58,589 bases of DNA from Oscillospiraceae bacterium (GTDB lineage Bacteria; Bacillota; Clostridia; Oscillospirales; Ruminococcaceae): NCBI GenBank assembly GCA_022791315.1, contig JAAVYW010000007.1, positions 1 to 58,589 on the forward strand, written 5' to 3'. The position numbers and the translations under genes are program-made. The notes under the pieces are model-generated. The model was not told the DNA's origin, made no database searches, and saw only the letters and a list, made by a program, of their open reading frames with translations. Below are positions 33,649 through 42,410 of the stretch, in pieces (positions within the stretch are counted from its first letter, which is position 1; the number at the start of each line of letters is the position of its first letter).

Positions 33649-34818
33649 TCACACATTGTCCGCCTTGGGGAAGGCAAACGGCAGCGGGAACCACTCCCGC
33701 ACCTCCCGCGGCAGCTGCCCCAGCACCCCGTCATAGAGGGAAATGGGCTCAGTGAGCAGCATTTGGGCCTCGGCCCTTGCCAACTCCAAGTGGGCGCCGC
33801 TCCCCTCTGCCAGCTTGCGGGCCGTGGCTACCCCATCCCGCACCGCAATTTCCACCACACCATAGTCCCGGATATTGATACGCAGTTCCCCGTCCGGCAG
33901 CGTATACTGGCTCCCTTTCAGCCGCAAAAAAGCCTCAATTACCCGCTCAAAGCAGAATACCTTTACATTTTCTCCACTGGACAGGGTGAAATACTCCGCC
34001 ACCCACCGCAGCCAGGCAATCTGCTCGGTCCTGTCCGGCCCCACTTCGATTTTTGTCTCCCACTCATTCCCGCAGGAGATGTATTTGCACAACACTTTCC
34101 AAAAGGCCTCCTGGCTATCCCCTGTGTCAATCTCCTGCACCTGGGGCCCATTGGCCGAGAGATACCCTAAGGGCTTTCCCCCTTCCCGGAAGAAAAAGAT
34201 ACGGCTGCTCCAGCTGGAGAGGATGTCATGCACCATCGCCCGGGGCCGGGCCACATGCAGGGGCCGCCGCTCATTGCAGGCAGCAATCCAGTCCAGCGCT
34301 TCCCTATCCTCCGGCTTCACCTGCTCCATCGTCACGCCGGAGAGATCCACATCATAGCAGGCATGGCGCACATTGGCCTTGTTGACGGAGAATTTGATAG
34401 TACTGCCGGTCTTCTCATAGCCGTAGTAGCCATAGCGCTGCCGCAGGCCTCCCAGCACACTGAAATCAGCCCCCTGCTCCTCCATGTCCCGGATGGCCTC
34501 CCACATCAGCTGGCGCATATAGCTCTTCCCCCTACTCCTGGGGTGCACGCTCACTGTCCCAATCCCCCAAGCCCTCAGCGCCGTCCCACATACCCAGAGC
34601 TCCATGGGATAACTGAGCACACAGGCCTTGATGGCCCCGTCCTCCCGCAGCAGATAGTGAAAGGGCATGGTCTCCGGCCCGTTCTTCTCGCTGTAGAGCT
34701 TTGGCAGCAGGTTGGGGAAATAGGTGCCGTCCCCATCCGCAACACTAAACACCATTGTGGCAAAATCCACCACCTCATCATACTGCTCCGGCCGGGCCTT
34801 CTCAATCTGGATTCCCAT
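33649..34818 (-). CDS. Eis-type GNAT acetyltransferase with SCP2-like domain
   Basis: A 389-residue Eis-like protein. The first GNAT domain carries LRAWGIGTVSVHPRSRGKSYMRQLM, with the acetyl-CoA loop, then DFSVLGGLRQRYGYYGYEKTG, a degenerate second GNAT domain, and a C-terminal sterol-carrier-like domain (CFERVIEAFLRLKGSQYTLPDGELRINIRDYGVVEIAVRDG). Eis relatives acetylate amines including aminoglycosides, but many family members have other substrates and resistance should not be assumed. ATG at 34818 follows AAGGGGG; a GTG lies immediately before. Leads the rsmD-coaD transcript. Confidence 0.88.
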   Translation of the reverse strand: MGIQIEKARPEQYDEVVDFATMVFSVADGDGTYFPNLLPKLYSEKNGPETMPFHYLLREDGAIKACVLSYPMELWVCGTALRAWGIGTVSVHPRSRGKSYMRQLMWEAIRDMEEQGADFSVLGGLRQRYGYYGYEKTGSTIKFSVNKANVRHACYDVDLSGVTMEQVKPEDREALDWIAACNERRPLHVARPRAMVHDILSSWSSRIFFFREGGKPLGYLSANGPQVQEIDTGDSQEAFWKVLCKYISCGNEWETKIEVGPDRTEQIAWLRWVAEYFTLSSGENVKVFCFERVIEAFLRLKGSQYTLPDGELRINIRDYGVVEIAVRDGVATARKLAEGSGAHLELARAEAQMLLTEPISLYDGVLGQLPREVREWFPLPFAFPKADNV

Positions 34819-34884
34819 CACAATTCCCCCTTTTCTCCGGGTTTCTGGCATTTTTTTACAATTTCTCAAAACACGCCTAGATTT

Positions 34885-34913
34885 ATTATCTCCATTTGTC
34901 CCGCTTCTGTCAA
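34885..34913 (-). promoter_or_regulatory. Sigma-A promoter of Eis-type/rsmD/coaD genes
   Basis: Minus strand TTGACA (34913-34908), 17-base spacer, GATAAT (34890-34885). Confidence 0.78.
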
Positions 34914-34956
34914 TAGAAACGACAAAAATTATCGATTTCCCGGCTTCCCATCATGT

Positions 34957-35457
34957 TCACAACAATTTTGCCATATAAAATTCATCCACAAATTCGCCGT
35001 TCCATTTCATGGATTTCTCTCTCCGGCCCTCTACGACAAAGCCGTTCTTCTCATAGAGATGTTTCGCAGCCCCATTGGCGCATTCCACCGTAAGCTCCAA
35101 TCGCACTATCCCATTCTCCCGCGCCCATTTGTCAAGCCTTTGAAAAAACATGCCGCCTATTCCCCGGTTCCGGTACTCCTCCCGGATGCCCACAACAAGA
35201 TACGCTGTGTGCAAAACGCGGTTCAGTCTCCCTCTCTCCGCCCAAATAAAGCCTGCGATTTCCCCTTCGTCCCCTTCCGCAGCCAGCAAAAAATCGCTGT
35301 CAAGTGCGTCATCAATTCTCTTTTGAAACCCGTTTATCTCCGCTTTTTTTCTGCGCTCGCCCGGCTCATACATCATAAAGGGCGTCTCCCCATCGAGAAG
35401 GCACATCATATCAAAAAGGGTATGTGCATCTTCGCCTTTCACCGGCCTGATAACCAT
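34957..35457 (-). CDS. GNAT family N-acetyltransferase
   Basis: A 166-residue GNAT: MVIRPVKGEDAHTLFDMM opening, motif A AYLVVGIREEYRNRGIGGMFFQRLDKWA, motif B LELTVECANGAAKHLYEKNGFVVEGRREKSMKWNGEFVDEFYMA, typical of the PF00583/L-amino-acid acetyltransferase type. The second ATG is used because AGGGGG touches the first ATG but sits six bases before the second. It starts ten bases after uvrC and is probably co-transcribed. Substrate unknown. Confidence 0.87.
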   Translation of the reverse strand: MVIRPVKGEDAHTLFDMMCLLDGETPFMMYEPGERRKKAEINGFQKRIDDALDSDFLLAAEGDEGEIAGFIWAERGRLNRVLHTAYLVVGIREEYRNRGIGGMFFQRLDKWARENGIVRLELTVECANGAAKHLYEKNGFVVEGRREKSMKWNGEFVDEFYMAKLL

Positions 35458-35467
35458 GTCCATCCCC

Positions 35468-37318
35468 CTATTCGTTCAGCGCCTCCAAAATCTTCTCCGC
35501 CAGCGGTTCCGTAATCCCCTTCACCTTGCACAGCTCCTCCGCCGAGGCCTCCTTGATGGCGCGGATGGTCTTAAACTGCTTCATCAGCGCCCGGGCCTTG
35601 GCATCCCCCACCCCCGGCACCTTGGTCAGGGAGGAGGAGAGCATGCTCCCCCGCCGCTTCAGCTTCTGATAGGCAATGGCAAAGCGGTGCACCTCCTCTT
35701 GAATGGAGGAGACCAGGGTATAGGCGCTGCGGAAAGAGGTGACGGCAATCTCGCTGCCATCCGCTGCAATGGCCCTGGTGCGGTGCTTGTCATCCTTCAC
35801 CATGCCAAACACCGGGATGTCAAACCCCATCTCCTCCACCAGCGGCCGGATGGCGTTCACATGCCCCTTGCCGCCGTCCAGCAGGATTAAATCGGGCAAG
35901 ATACCAAAGCTGGAATCTGTCCCCTTTTCCTGGGTGTAGCGGTTCAGCCGCCGGGTGAGCACCTCCCGCATGGCGGCATAGTCGTCCTGGATATCCAGCG
36001 TCTTAATAGAAAAGCGCTTGTAGGCCGATTTGAGGGGCCTTCCGTCCTCAAAAACCACCATCCCCGCCACCATATCCGCGCCGCCAAAGTGGGAAATGTC
36101 GTAGGACTCAATGAATTTCGGGGTGTGGGGCAGCCCCAGAAGCTGGGCCAGTTCCGAGAGGGCGGCAATCTCCTTCCCTGTTCGCTTGGTCTCCTGGGAG
36201 AGCCGTTCCGCCGCGTTCTTCTGTGCCATCAAAATCAGCTGCCGCTGTTCCCCCTTCACCGGCACGTGGAGCACCACTTTTTGTCCCTTCTGTTCCCCTA
36301 GGTACTGGGCCAGCAGCGGGGCGTCCTCCAGCTCCTCGTCCAGCGTCACCTGCTTGGGCACAAATTCCCGTAAGCTATAGTAGCGCAGGATAAACTCCTC
36401 CTTGGTGGAGCGCAAATCCTGTCCCAGCTCCATGGGGAAATCCTCCTTGTCCACCAGCCTTGAACCCCGGAATTTCAGGATAACAGCGCTCACCTTCCGC
36501 CCGTTCTGGGCAAAGCCAATCACGTCCTGCTCCTCCACTGGGGACATAATCACCTTCTGCCGCTCATTCACCTTCTTGATGGCCTGTATCCTGTCCCGCA
36601 GCTTGGCCGCTTTTTCAAATTCCAGCGCCTCAGCCGCCTCGGCCATCTGCTCCTCCAGGGTACGCACCACCTGCTTGCTCCCCCCCTTGAGGAAATCCTT
36701 GGCCTGGGAGAGGGATTCGTTGTACTCCGCCAAAGAGATAGTGCCTCTGCACACCCCCATACACTGGTGGATGTGAAAATTTAGGCAGGGCCGTTCCTTG
36801 CCAAAATCCTCGGGGAACTTCTTGCCGCAGGTGGGCAGGCCAAACACCTTGTTGGCCTCGTCCACCGCCTCCCGCACCGCATAGGAGCTGATATAGGGCC
36901 CGATATACACCCCATCGTCCTCCAGCTTCTGCCGGGCCGCTGTGATGCGCCCGTATTCCTTAGGGGCAATTTTGATGTACTGATACCCCTTGTCATCCTT
37001 CAGCAGGATGTTATAGCGGGGCTTGTGCAGCTTAATCAGGCTACACTCCAGCACCAGCGCCTCAAATTCGCTGTCGGTGATGATGGTGTCAAAGTCATAG
37101 ACGTGCATCACCATCTGATACACCTTTTCGCTGTATTTCTCCGTCTCGTCCCGCTTTTCCTCCACATTCCGGAAATACTGGGATACCCGGTTTTTCAGCA
37201 CCTTTGCCTTGCCGATATAGATAATTTTGCCGGACTTGTCCCGCATGATATAGACCCCCGGCTGGATAGGGAGCCTGCCGCTCTTTTCCCGCAAAAAGGG
37301 AAGCCGTTCGTTTTCCAA
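35468..37318 (-). CDS. uvrC: UvrABC system protein C
   Basis: Makes the dual incisions of nucleotide excision repair. The GIY-YIG nuclease is at the N terminus (QPGVYIMRDKSGKIIYIGKAKVLKNRVSQYF), a UVR motif near residue 210 (ALEFEKAAKLRDRIQAIKKV), the RNase H-like domain centre (ESYDISHFGGADMVAGMVVFEDG, LILLDGGKGHVNA), and two helix-hairpin-helix motifs at the C terminus (LTKVPGVGDAKARALMKQF, LCKVKGITEPLAEKI). 616 residues, full length. TTG at 37318 is the start, with GGAGGTGG six bases before it. Confidence 0.97.
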   Translation of the reverse strand: MENERLPFLREKSGRLPIQPGVYIMRDKSGKIIYIGKAKVLKNRVSQYFRNVEEKRDETEKYSEKVYQMVMHVYDFDTIITDSEFEALVLECSLIKLHKPRYNILLKDDKGYQYIKIAPKEYGRITAARQKLEDDGVYIGPYISSYAVREAVDEANKVFGLPTCGKKFPEDFGKERPCLNFHIHQCMGVCRGTISLAEYNESLSQAKDFLKGGSKQVVRTLEEQMAEAAEALEFEKAAKLRDRIQAIKKVNERQKVIMSPVEEQDVIGFAQNGRKVSAVILKFRGSRLVDKEDFPMELGQDLRSTKEEFILRYYSLREFVPKQVTLDEELEDAPLLAQYLGEQKGQKVVLHVPVKGEQRQLILMAQKNAAERLSQETKRTGKEIAALSELAQLLGLPHTPKFIESYDISHFGGADMVAGMVVFEDGRPLKSAYKRFSIKTLDIQDDYAAMREVLTRRLNRYTQEKGTDSSFGILPDLILLDGGKGHVNAIRPLVEEMGFDIPVFGMVKDDKHRTRAIAADGSEIAVTSFRSAYTLVSSIQEEVHRFAIAYQKLKRRGSMLSSSLTKVPGVGDAKARALMKQFKTIRAIKEASAEELCKVKGITEPLAEKILEALNE

Positions 37319-37370
37319 AGCCTGCCACCTCCGAAACCAGAAAGCTCAGTTCTCCCAGCGGACAATACGG

Positions 37371-37401
37371 AAAAAGGGCTGTTGCAAAGCAGCAACAGCC
37401 C
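37371..37401 (-). terminator. Terminator of ptsH
   Basis: Minus strand GGGCTGTTGC (37401-37392) pairs with GCAACAGCCC (37385-37376), followed by TTTTT (37375-37371). Confidence 0.9.
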
Positions 37402-37523
37402 CAGGGAAATTGGGCCGGACAAACTCCCCCAAATCCCCGCCAAAAATTCCTTCGGAAGAAAACCAAACGGGCTCTTCCGCTGCAATCCTCTGACAAATTA
37501 CAATGAGACAGGGCCTTCCCGGG

Positions 37524-37787
37524 TTATTCGGCAAAGCCGGACTCCACCAGCTTAATCAGGCTTTCCACCGCCTGCTGCTCGTCAGAGCCGTCGGCAATGA
37601 TGCGGATACTGGTGCCGCCCACGATTCCCAGGGACAAGACGCCAAGCAAGCTCTTTGCATTGACACGGCGTTCTTCCTTCTCAACCCAAATAGAGGATTT
37701 GAACTCATTGGCCTTCTGGATGAAAAATGTGGCAGGACGGGCATGAAGGCCAACCTGATTTTCTACCGATACATCTTTTACAAACAT
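37524..37787 (-). CDS. ptsH: HPr phosphocarrier protein
   Basis: Carries phosphate from enzyme I to sugar-specific PTS components and, in Firmicutes, takes part in carbon catabolite control. The 87-residue product has the active-site H15 in GLHARPA and the regulatory S46 in NAKSLLGVLSLG at exactly the canonical numbers, so it is HPr rather than Crh. The ATG follows TTAGGAGAG. It is monocistronic with an unusually long leader. Enzyme I (ptsI) is not adjacent, and no sugar PTS gene is in the window. Confidence 0.95.
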   Translation of the reverse strand: MFVKDVSVENQVGLHARPATFFIQKANEFKSSIWVEKEERRVNAKSLLGVLSLGIVGGTSIRIIADGSDEQQAVESLIKLVESGFAE

Positions 37788-38314
37788 ACTCAACTCTCCT
37801 AAATGATCAAGAATCGGACCTACTATCGGACTATAACTTGTACCAACAAAAATTGCCTTTTCAAAACACGGCCAAAAGCCATCCAGGCAAAAGTACCTTA
37901 ACAGCACCTGGGAAACCACAGGCTATGCCCGTTCTCCCGGCAAAACAGCCAAAGGTACAAAACCGGAACCCCCCGGCGGAAAGATGTAAAACAGCGCTGT
38001 CTACCGCCCCTTTGTCTCAGCACAGAGCGGCACTTCTTGCAAGACTTTGTATTTATTATATCATAAAAGGATTTCGCGTCAACCACAATTCCCCAGTTAT
38101 CCGGCCCAATCCGGGAATTTTCTGCTTTTTCTCTTATTGAAAGAAGATAAAAAGCAGATACTTTGTGCAATTATCCTATTTAGTTTTCAACATTCTAAGC
38201 AAAATAGACACCTGAAACACCGTATCATCCCCCATTCTCCCCGCTGCTGCCCTCCTCCACAGGGGAAAAACCGGAGCCGCCAACCCCCAGGGAATGGGTT
38301 CTCACACCCTAAAG
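37788..38314. other. Intergenic region upstream of ptsH
   Basis: No gene is supported in this 527-base gap. The only notable signal is the minus-strand promoter at 38055-38082. It would give ptsH a leader of about 260 bases; a repeated CCGATAGTAGGTCCGAT-like stretch near 37820 lies inside that leader. The rplS gene that often follows trmD is not present here. Confidence 0.5.
38055..38082 (-). promoter_or_regulatory. Sigma-A promoter of ptsH
   Basis: Minus strand TTGACG (38082-38077), 16-base spacer, TATAAT (38060-38055), about 270 bases upstream of the ptsH start. Confidence 0.7.
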
Positions 38315-39160
38315 TCAGCCGTCCTGCCCATCCTGTGGCCCTGTACCGGCCTGCCCCCCACCTGCGCAGGGTTCTTGGGCGTTTTGGACAATTTGCCCCT
38401 CTGCCGCCTGGCTGTGTTTTTTCCGCCGCCTGGGCTTGGGGGGCGCCAGGTACCTTTTATCCAGGTCAGTGAGTTCATAGCGGGCAAAGAGGTCGGGGCG
38501 CTTTTTCTCGGTCCGCTCCAAGGACTGGAGCCTGCGCCATTTGTGGATATTGGCGTGATGCCCGCTGAGAAGGATTTCCGGCACCTCCCGTCCCCGCCAC
38601 ACTGGCGGCCGGGTGTATTGGGGGTACTCCAGTAATCCGGCAAAATGGCTCTCCTCCTCAAAGCAGCTGCTGTCAGCCAGCACCCCTTCGCAAAGCCTGC
38701 CCACGCTGTCCACCAGCACCATGGCGCCTAGCTCGCCGCCGGTGAGCACATAGTCGCCAATAGAAATTTCCTCGTCCACAATCTCCTCCAATACCCGCTC
38801 ATCCACGCCCTCATAGTGCCCACACAGTATCATGATATTCTCATATCCCGAAAACTGAACACATTTTTTCTGCGTCAGCACCTCTCCCTGGGGGGACATA
38901 TAGACCACATGGGGCTTTCCGCCTGCCCGGCGACAGATTTCCAAATAGCAATCATAGATGGGCTGGGCCTGCATCAGCATCCCCATTCCGCCGCCGTAGG
39001 GGGTATCGTCCACCCTGTGGTGCTTGTCCGTGGAAAATTCCCGAATATTCAGGCAAGTGACGCCCAGATACCCTGCCTTCCTGGCCCGCCCAATGATGCT
39101 GGTGCCCAAAACGGCCTCCACCATCTCGGGAAACAGGGTGGCAATATAAAAGTTAATCAT
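38315..39160 (-). CDS. trmD: tRNA (guanine(37)-N1)-methyltransferase
   Basis: Methylates G37 of tRNAs to prevent frameshifting. The SPOUT-fold core is complete: MINFYIATLFPEMVEAVLGTSIIGRA, RVDDTPYGGGMGMLMQAQPIYD, ILCGHYEGVDERVLE and ISIGDYVLTGGELGAMVLVDSVGRL. The protein is 281 residues, about 40 longer than the usual 240, because of a basic, Gln/Gly-rich tail (PPKPRRRKKHSQAAEGQ and beyond). The ATG at 39160 follows GGAGGG and overlaps the end of rimM by eight bases. Confidence 0.95.
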   Translation of the reverse strand: MINFYIATLFPEMVEAVLGTSIIGRARKAGYLGVTCLNIREFSTDKHHRVDDTPYGGGMGMLMQAQPIYDCYLEICRRAGGKPHVVYMSPQGEVLTQKKCVQFSGYENIMILCGHYEGVDERVLEEIVDEEISIGDYVLTGGELGAMVLVDSVGRLCEGVLADSSCFEEESHFAGLLEYPQYTRPPVWRGREVPEILLSGHHANIHKWRRLQSLERTEKKRPDLFARYELTDLDKRYLAPPKPRRRKKHSQAAEGQIVQNAQEPCAGGGQAGTGPQDGQDG

Positions 39161-39665
39161 CAAAGAGACCCTCCAAGGGGCGGATTTCCATGCGCCCCCC
39201 CTCAATATCCAGCGCGGCAATCACCTGGGGAATGGCGGGAATCATCCGCTCCCTGCCCTCCCCATCCCGGATGGTATAGACATCGTTGGCCCCTGTGGCC
39301 TCCACCTCTGTGAGCTTCCCGTAACACTGCCCGCTGTCGGCATCCACCACTTCAAGCCCAATCAGGTCCTGGATAAAATAGGCTCCCGGCTCCAGCTCCA
39401 CCTCGTCCCGGTCCATGTAGAGCACCTTGGAACGATACCCCACCGTATCCTCCACCCGGTCCACCCCTTCCAGCTTGAGGACCACCATGTTCTTCTGCAC
39501 CCGGGCCCGCTCCACCTTTACCGGCTTTTCTCCCCTCTTGTCCAAATACAGCGTCTCAAACTCTGTGAGGAACCCCGGGTCATCACACCAGGGATATACC
39601 CGCATTTCCCCCTTCAAGCCGTGGCTGGCTACAATCTGCCCAATCTCCAAATACTGCTGCTTCAC
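39153..39665 (-). CDS. rimM: Ribosome maturation factor RimM
   Basis: Assists 30S head maturation and binds S19. The 170-residue protein has the RimM N-terminal barrel (YLEIGQIVASHGLKGEMRVYPWCDDP) and the C-terminal PRC-barrel (YFIQDLIGLEVVDADSGQCYGKLTEVEATGANDVYTIR, then MIPAIPQVIAALDIEGGRMEI). The start is GTG at 39665 with AGGAGG eight bases upstream; the upstream continuation of the frame is not credible coding. Lies between khpA and trmD in the usual order. Confidence 0.93.
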   Translation of the reverse strand: MKQQYLEIGQIVASHGLKGEMRVYPWCDDPGFLTEFETLYLDKRGEKPVKVERARVQKNMVVLKLEGVDRVEDTVGYRSKVLYMDRDEVELEPGAYFIQDLIGLEVVDADSGQCYGKLTEVEATGANDVYTIRDGEGRERMIPAIPQVIAALDIEGGRMEIRPLEGLFDD

Positions 39666-39795
39666 CTTCCAATCCTCCTCTCCGCTTTTCCCTCCAGGGC
39701 AACGGCCAGCTTTTATCCAATCATCGGCTGGTTCTGCACAAAATGCGCCTTGCCCCATCTTTTCAGCCGGATGACCCTGCCCCCAAAAAGCAAAA

Positions 39796-39823
39796 GAACA
39801 GGGGGAACGCCATCGATTCCCCC
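39796..39823 (-). terminator. Possible terminator or attenuator after khpA
   Basis: GGGGGAA (39801-39807) pairs with TTCCCCC (39817-39823); a T-rich stretch follows on the minus strand. It lies within the operon and may reduce expression of rimM-trmD. Confidence 0.45.
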
Positions 39824-39831
39824 CGTCCCAG

Positions 39832-40065
39832 TCAGTCGATTTCCACCATGATTTTCTCGCCCGAGCGCCCGGCAGCAGACCGCACCACTGTGCGGATTGC
39901 CTTGGCAATCCTGCCCTGCTTTCCAATCACGCGGCCCATGTCGTCCGGGGCCACATGCAGGTGATACACTGTAACGCCGTTCTCATTCACTGGGTCCGTA
40001 CTCACGCTGACATTTTCCTTATCCTCTACCAGTTCCCTGGCAATCATCGCAATCAGAGATTCCAT
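39832..40065 (-). CDS. khpA: KH domain RNA-binding protein KhpA
   Basis: A 77-residue single KH-domain protein. The GxxG loop is visible in GRVIGKQGRIAKAIRTVVRS, preceded by VTVYHLHVAPDDM. In Firmicutes KhpA partners KhpB (Jag/EloR) in regulating cell elongation through RNA binding; khpB is not in this window. The ATG at 40065 has AAGGAAGGA upstream. It occupies its usual place between rpsP and rimM. Confidence 0.94.
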   Translation of the reverse strand: MESLIAMIARELVEDKENVSVSTDPVNENGVTVYHLHVAPDDMGRVIGKQGRIAKAIRTVVRSAAGRSGEKIMVEID

Positions 40066-40238
40066 AGTCCAATCCTTCCTTTCCAGGCCCCGGCCAAAGC
40101 CTACAAAACCGATAGAATTGCTCTGCTTTTTTGGCCCGCCAGGTCTATAACAGCACCCGCACCCCCTCAAAAGGGGAAACGGATGGAGTTCACACTATTC
40201 CCCCCCAACTATTTCTCTTTCCGCCAAAGGGCCGCCCG

Positions 40239-40260
40239 AAAAAAGGGAGCATACACTCCC
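40239..40260 (-). terminator. Short terminator-like hairpin after rpsP
   Basis: Minus strand AGTGTATGCT-centred stem GGGAG/CTCCC (40260-40245) is followed by six T residues. The stem is short, so partial read-through to khpA is expected. Confidence 0.55.
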
Positions 40261-40300
40261 TCTCCTCAGACTGGCCTGCGGGAAAAAGCTAGGTGCCGGT

Positions 40301-40543
40301 TTACAGGGCGCCGCTGTCCTTCAAAATCCGTTTAACGGTATCAGTAGGCTGTGCGCCGTTGGCAATCCACTGTTTGGCCTTCTCCGCATCCACACGGATG
40401 AAAGAGGGGTTCTTCGTGGGATCATACAGGCCAATCTCCTCGATAAAGCGGCCATCCCGGGGATAGCGGGCGTCAGCAACCACAATACGGTAGAAGGGGG
40501 CCTTTTTCGCACCCATTCTGCGCAGTCTAATTTTCACTGCCAT
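40301..40543 (-). CDS. rpsP: 30S ribosomal protein S16
   Basis: An 80-residue ribosomal protein needed for 30S assembly. It opens [42 protein letters not shown], the textbook S16 sequence. The second ATG is chosen because AAGGAGG is nine bases before it and overlaps the first ATG too closely. Directly follows ffh in the operon. Confidence 0.97.
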   Translation of the reverse strand: MAVKIRLRRMGAKKAPFYRIVVADARYPRDGRFIEEIGLYDPTKNPSFIRVDAEKAKQWIANGAQPTDTVKRILKDSGAL

Positions 40544-40610
40544 ATCCATTCACCTCCTTTATCTCATTATCTTCTATGTTAGTCCGGGCTTCCCCGGAAA
40601 AACAGCCAAG

Positions 40611-41957
40611 TTAAAAGGGCATCCCCTGCGGCGGCATCATCATCCGGCGGCGCTTGCCGCCCTTTTTCCCACCAAAGAGTTTGAACATCTTTTGCATCTG
40701 TTCAAACTGCCGCAGCAGCATATTCACATCCTGCACGGTGGTGCCGCTGCCTGCTGCAATCCGCCGTTTCCGGGAGGGATTGATAATGCTGGGCTTCTGC
40801 CGCTCCTCCCGAGTCATGGACTGGATAACACATTCCATCTTCCGAATCTGCTGCTCTCCCTTATCGATGTCCTCGTCCTTTACCTTGGAAGCGCCGGGCA
40901 GCATCCCCACAATGGAACTCAGTGGGCCCATTTTTTTCATCTGCTTCATCTGTTCCAGCAGGTCTTCCAGGTCAAAGCTGTTGTTTTTCAGTTTTTCATT
41001 CATCTTGAGCGCGGCCTTCTCGTCAAAGTCCGCCTGCGCCTTTTCAATCAGGGTGAGCACATCCCCCATTCCCAAAATCCGGGAGGCCATCCGCGCCGGA
41101 TGGAAGGGCTCAATACCGTCCAGCTTCTCGCTGGTGCCGATAAACTTGATGGGCTTCCCTGTAACAGCGCGGATAGAAAGGGCCGCGCCGCCTCTGGTGT
41201 CGCCATCCAGCTTGGTAAGGATAACCCCGTCAATGGAGAGCAGCTGGTCGAAGGACTGGGCCACATTCACAGCCTCCTGCCCGGTCATGGCGTCCACCAC
41301 CAGCAGGATTTCCTGGGGCTCCACAGCAGCCTTGAGCTCTTCCAGCTCCTTCATCAGCTCCTCGTCGATGTGCAGCCGCCCTGCCGTGTCCAAAATCACG
41401 AAGTCATAGCCCTGGTCTCTTGCCAGCTTCATGGCCTGATTGGCAATCTCAACCGGGGAAATCTGCCCCATCTCAAACACCGGGATTCCCGCCCGCTCCC
41501 CCAAAACCTGCAACTGCTCAATGGCAGCAGGACGGTAGACGTCGCAGGCCACCAGCAGCGGACGGCGGGAGAGCTGGCCCTTCATATGCAGCGCCAGCTT
41601 GGCGGCATAGGTGGTCTTCCCTGCGCCCTGCAGGCCGCAAAGCATCACCACTGTGGGGCCTCTGGAGGCCAAGTTCACCTTGGCGGCCTCCTCCCCCATC
41701 AGGGCCGTAAGCTCGTCGTCGACGATTTTAATCACCTGCTGGGAGGGCGTCAGGCTCTCCAGCACCTGGGAGCCAGTGGCCTTCTCTGTCACCGTGGCCA
41801 CAAAATCCTTGGTCACCTTGTAGTTCACGTCGGCTTCCAGCAGCGCCATGCGCACTTCCCGCATCGCCTGCTTCACGTCTGCCTCGCTCAACTTTCCCTT
41901 GGAACGCAGCTTCTTAAAAGCCTCGCTCAGCTTGTCCGCCAGACTTTCAAAGGCCAT
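40611..41957 (-). CDS. ffh: Signal recognition particle protein Ffh
   Basis: The SRP GTPase that guides nascent membrane proteins to the translocon. The order is the N domain (FESLADKLSEAFKKLRSKGKLSEADV), the G domain with P-loop GLQGAGKTT, DVYRPAAIEQL, LDTAGRLHID and TKLDGDTRGGAAL, and the methionine-rich M domain (MKQMKKMGPLSSIVGMLPG, then RIAAGSGTTVQDVNMLLRQFEQMQKM). 448 residues. The ATG at 41957 follows GAGGTGAGGGGA. Located downstream of ylxM as is usual. Confidence 0.97.
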   Translation of the reverse strand: MAFESLADKLSEAFKKLRSKGKLSEADVKQAMREVRMALLEADVNYKVTKDFVATVTEKATGSQVLESLTPSQQVIKIVDDELTALMGEEAAKVNLASRGPTVVMLCGLQGAGKTTYAAKLALHMKGQLSRRPLLVACDVYRPAAIEQLQVLGERAGIPVFEMGQISPVEIANQAMKLARDQGYDFVILDTAGRLHIDEELMKELEELKAAVEPQEILLVVDAMTGQEAVNVAQSFDQLLSIDGVILTKLDGDTRGGAALSIRAVTGKPIKFIGTSEKLDGIEPFHPARMASRILGMGDVLTLIEKAQADFDEKAALKMNEKLKNNSFDLEDLLEQMKQMKKMGPLSSIVGMLPGASKVKDEDIDKGEQQIRKMECVIQSMTREERQKPSIINPSRKRRIAAGSGTTVQDVNMLLRQFEQMQKMFKLFGGKKGGKRRRMMMPPQGMPF

Positions 41958-41982
41958 TCCCCTCACCTCGCTTGCATTGTTT

Positions 41983-42315
41983 TTATAGGCTGCCTGCCAA
42001 ATCCTCCGCCAGCCGGAGGATTTTCTTTTCATTTTCGCTCTCCGGGTGTTCCCGGCACAGGGCGGCAATTTTCCCCAGCCCCTCTTTCACCAGGCGGGCC
42101 CTGGCAGCTGTGCCCAGCTTCTCCTCCCATTCCAACAGGGCAGCCTCCCCCCGTTTGATGGTGTCCCGCACCCCCTGCCTGGTGACATGGGAAAGCAGGG
42201 AAATCTCAGCCAGCGACAGGTCTTCATTGTAATAGAGCTCCATAACCTCCCGCTGCTTTTCCGTGAGCATCTCGCCGTAATAATCCAGCAAAAGGGAAAA
42301 TTCCAGATTTTTCAT
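41983..42315 (-). CDS. ylxM: YlxM family DNA-binding protein
   Basis: A 110-residue helix-turn-helix protein: LDYYGEMLTEKQREVMELYYNEDLSLAEISLLSHVTRQGVRDTIKRGEAALLEWEEKLG is the sigma-region-4-like signature of the YlxM/p13 family, linked to the SRP pathway genes. The ATG at 42315 has GGAGGA upstream. First gene of the cluster, 25 bases before ffh, with a consensus promoter about 65 bases ahead. Confidence 0.93.
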   Translation of the reverse strand: MKNLEFSLLLDYYGEMLTEKQREVMELYYNEDLSLAEISLLSHVTRQGVRDTIKRGEAALLEWEEKLGTAARARLVKEGLGKIAALCREHPESENEKKILRLAEDLAGSL

Positions 42316-42381
42316 CCAGATATCCTCCTCTGTAAAGGCCCTTGCCTTTGTAAAGCTCATCCCCTTTACATTACCTAGGTT

Positions 42382-42410
42382 AGTATACCTGCTTTTCCCT
42401 CTCCTGTCAA
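42382..42410 (-). promoter_or_regulatory. Sigma-A promoter of ylxM-ffh-rpsP cluster
   Basis: Minus strand TTGACA (42410-42405), 17-base spacer, TATACT (42387-42382): a near-perfect promoter at the head of the translation and secretion cluster. Its -35 box overlaps the end of the pseudouridine synthase gene. Confidence 0.87.

Noticed and set aside
37898-38170. Minus-strand 90-residue open frame upstream of ptsH
   Set aside because: It spans the promoter TTGACG/TATAAT, has no ribosome binding site and no recognisable domain.
40692-42158. Plus-strand open frame of 488 residues
   Set aside because: It is the antisense shadow of ffh and ylxM, which have complete family motifs; the translation is rich in His, Gln, Leu and Gly as expected for GC-rich antisense.
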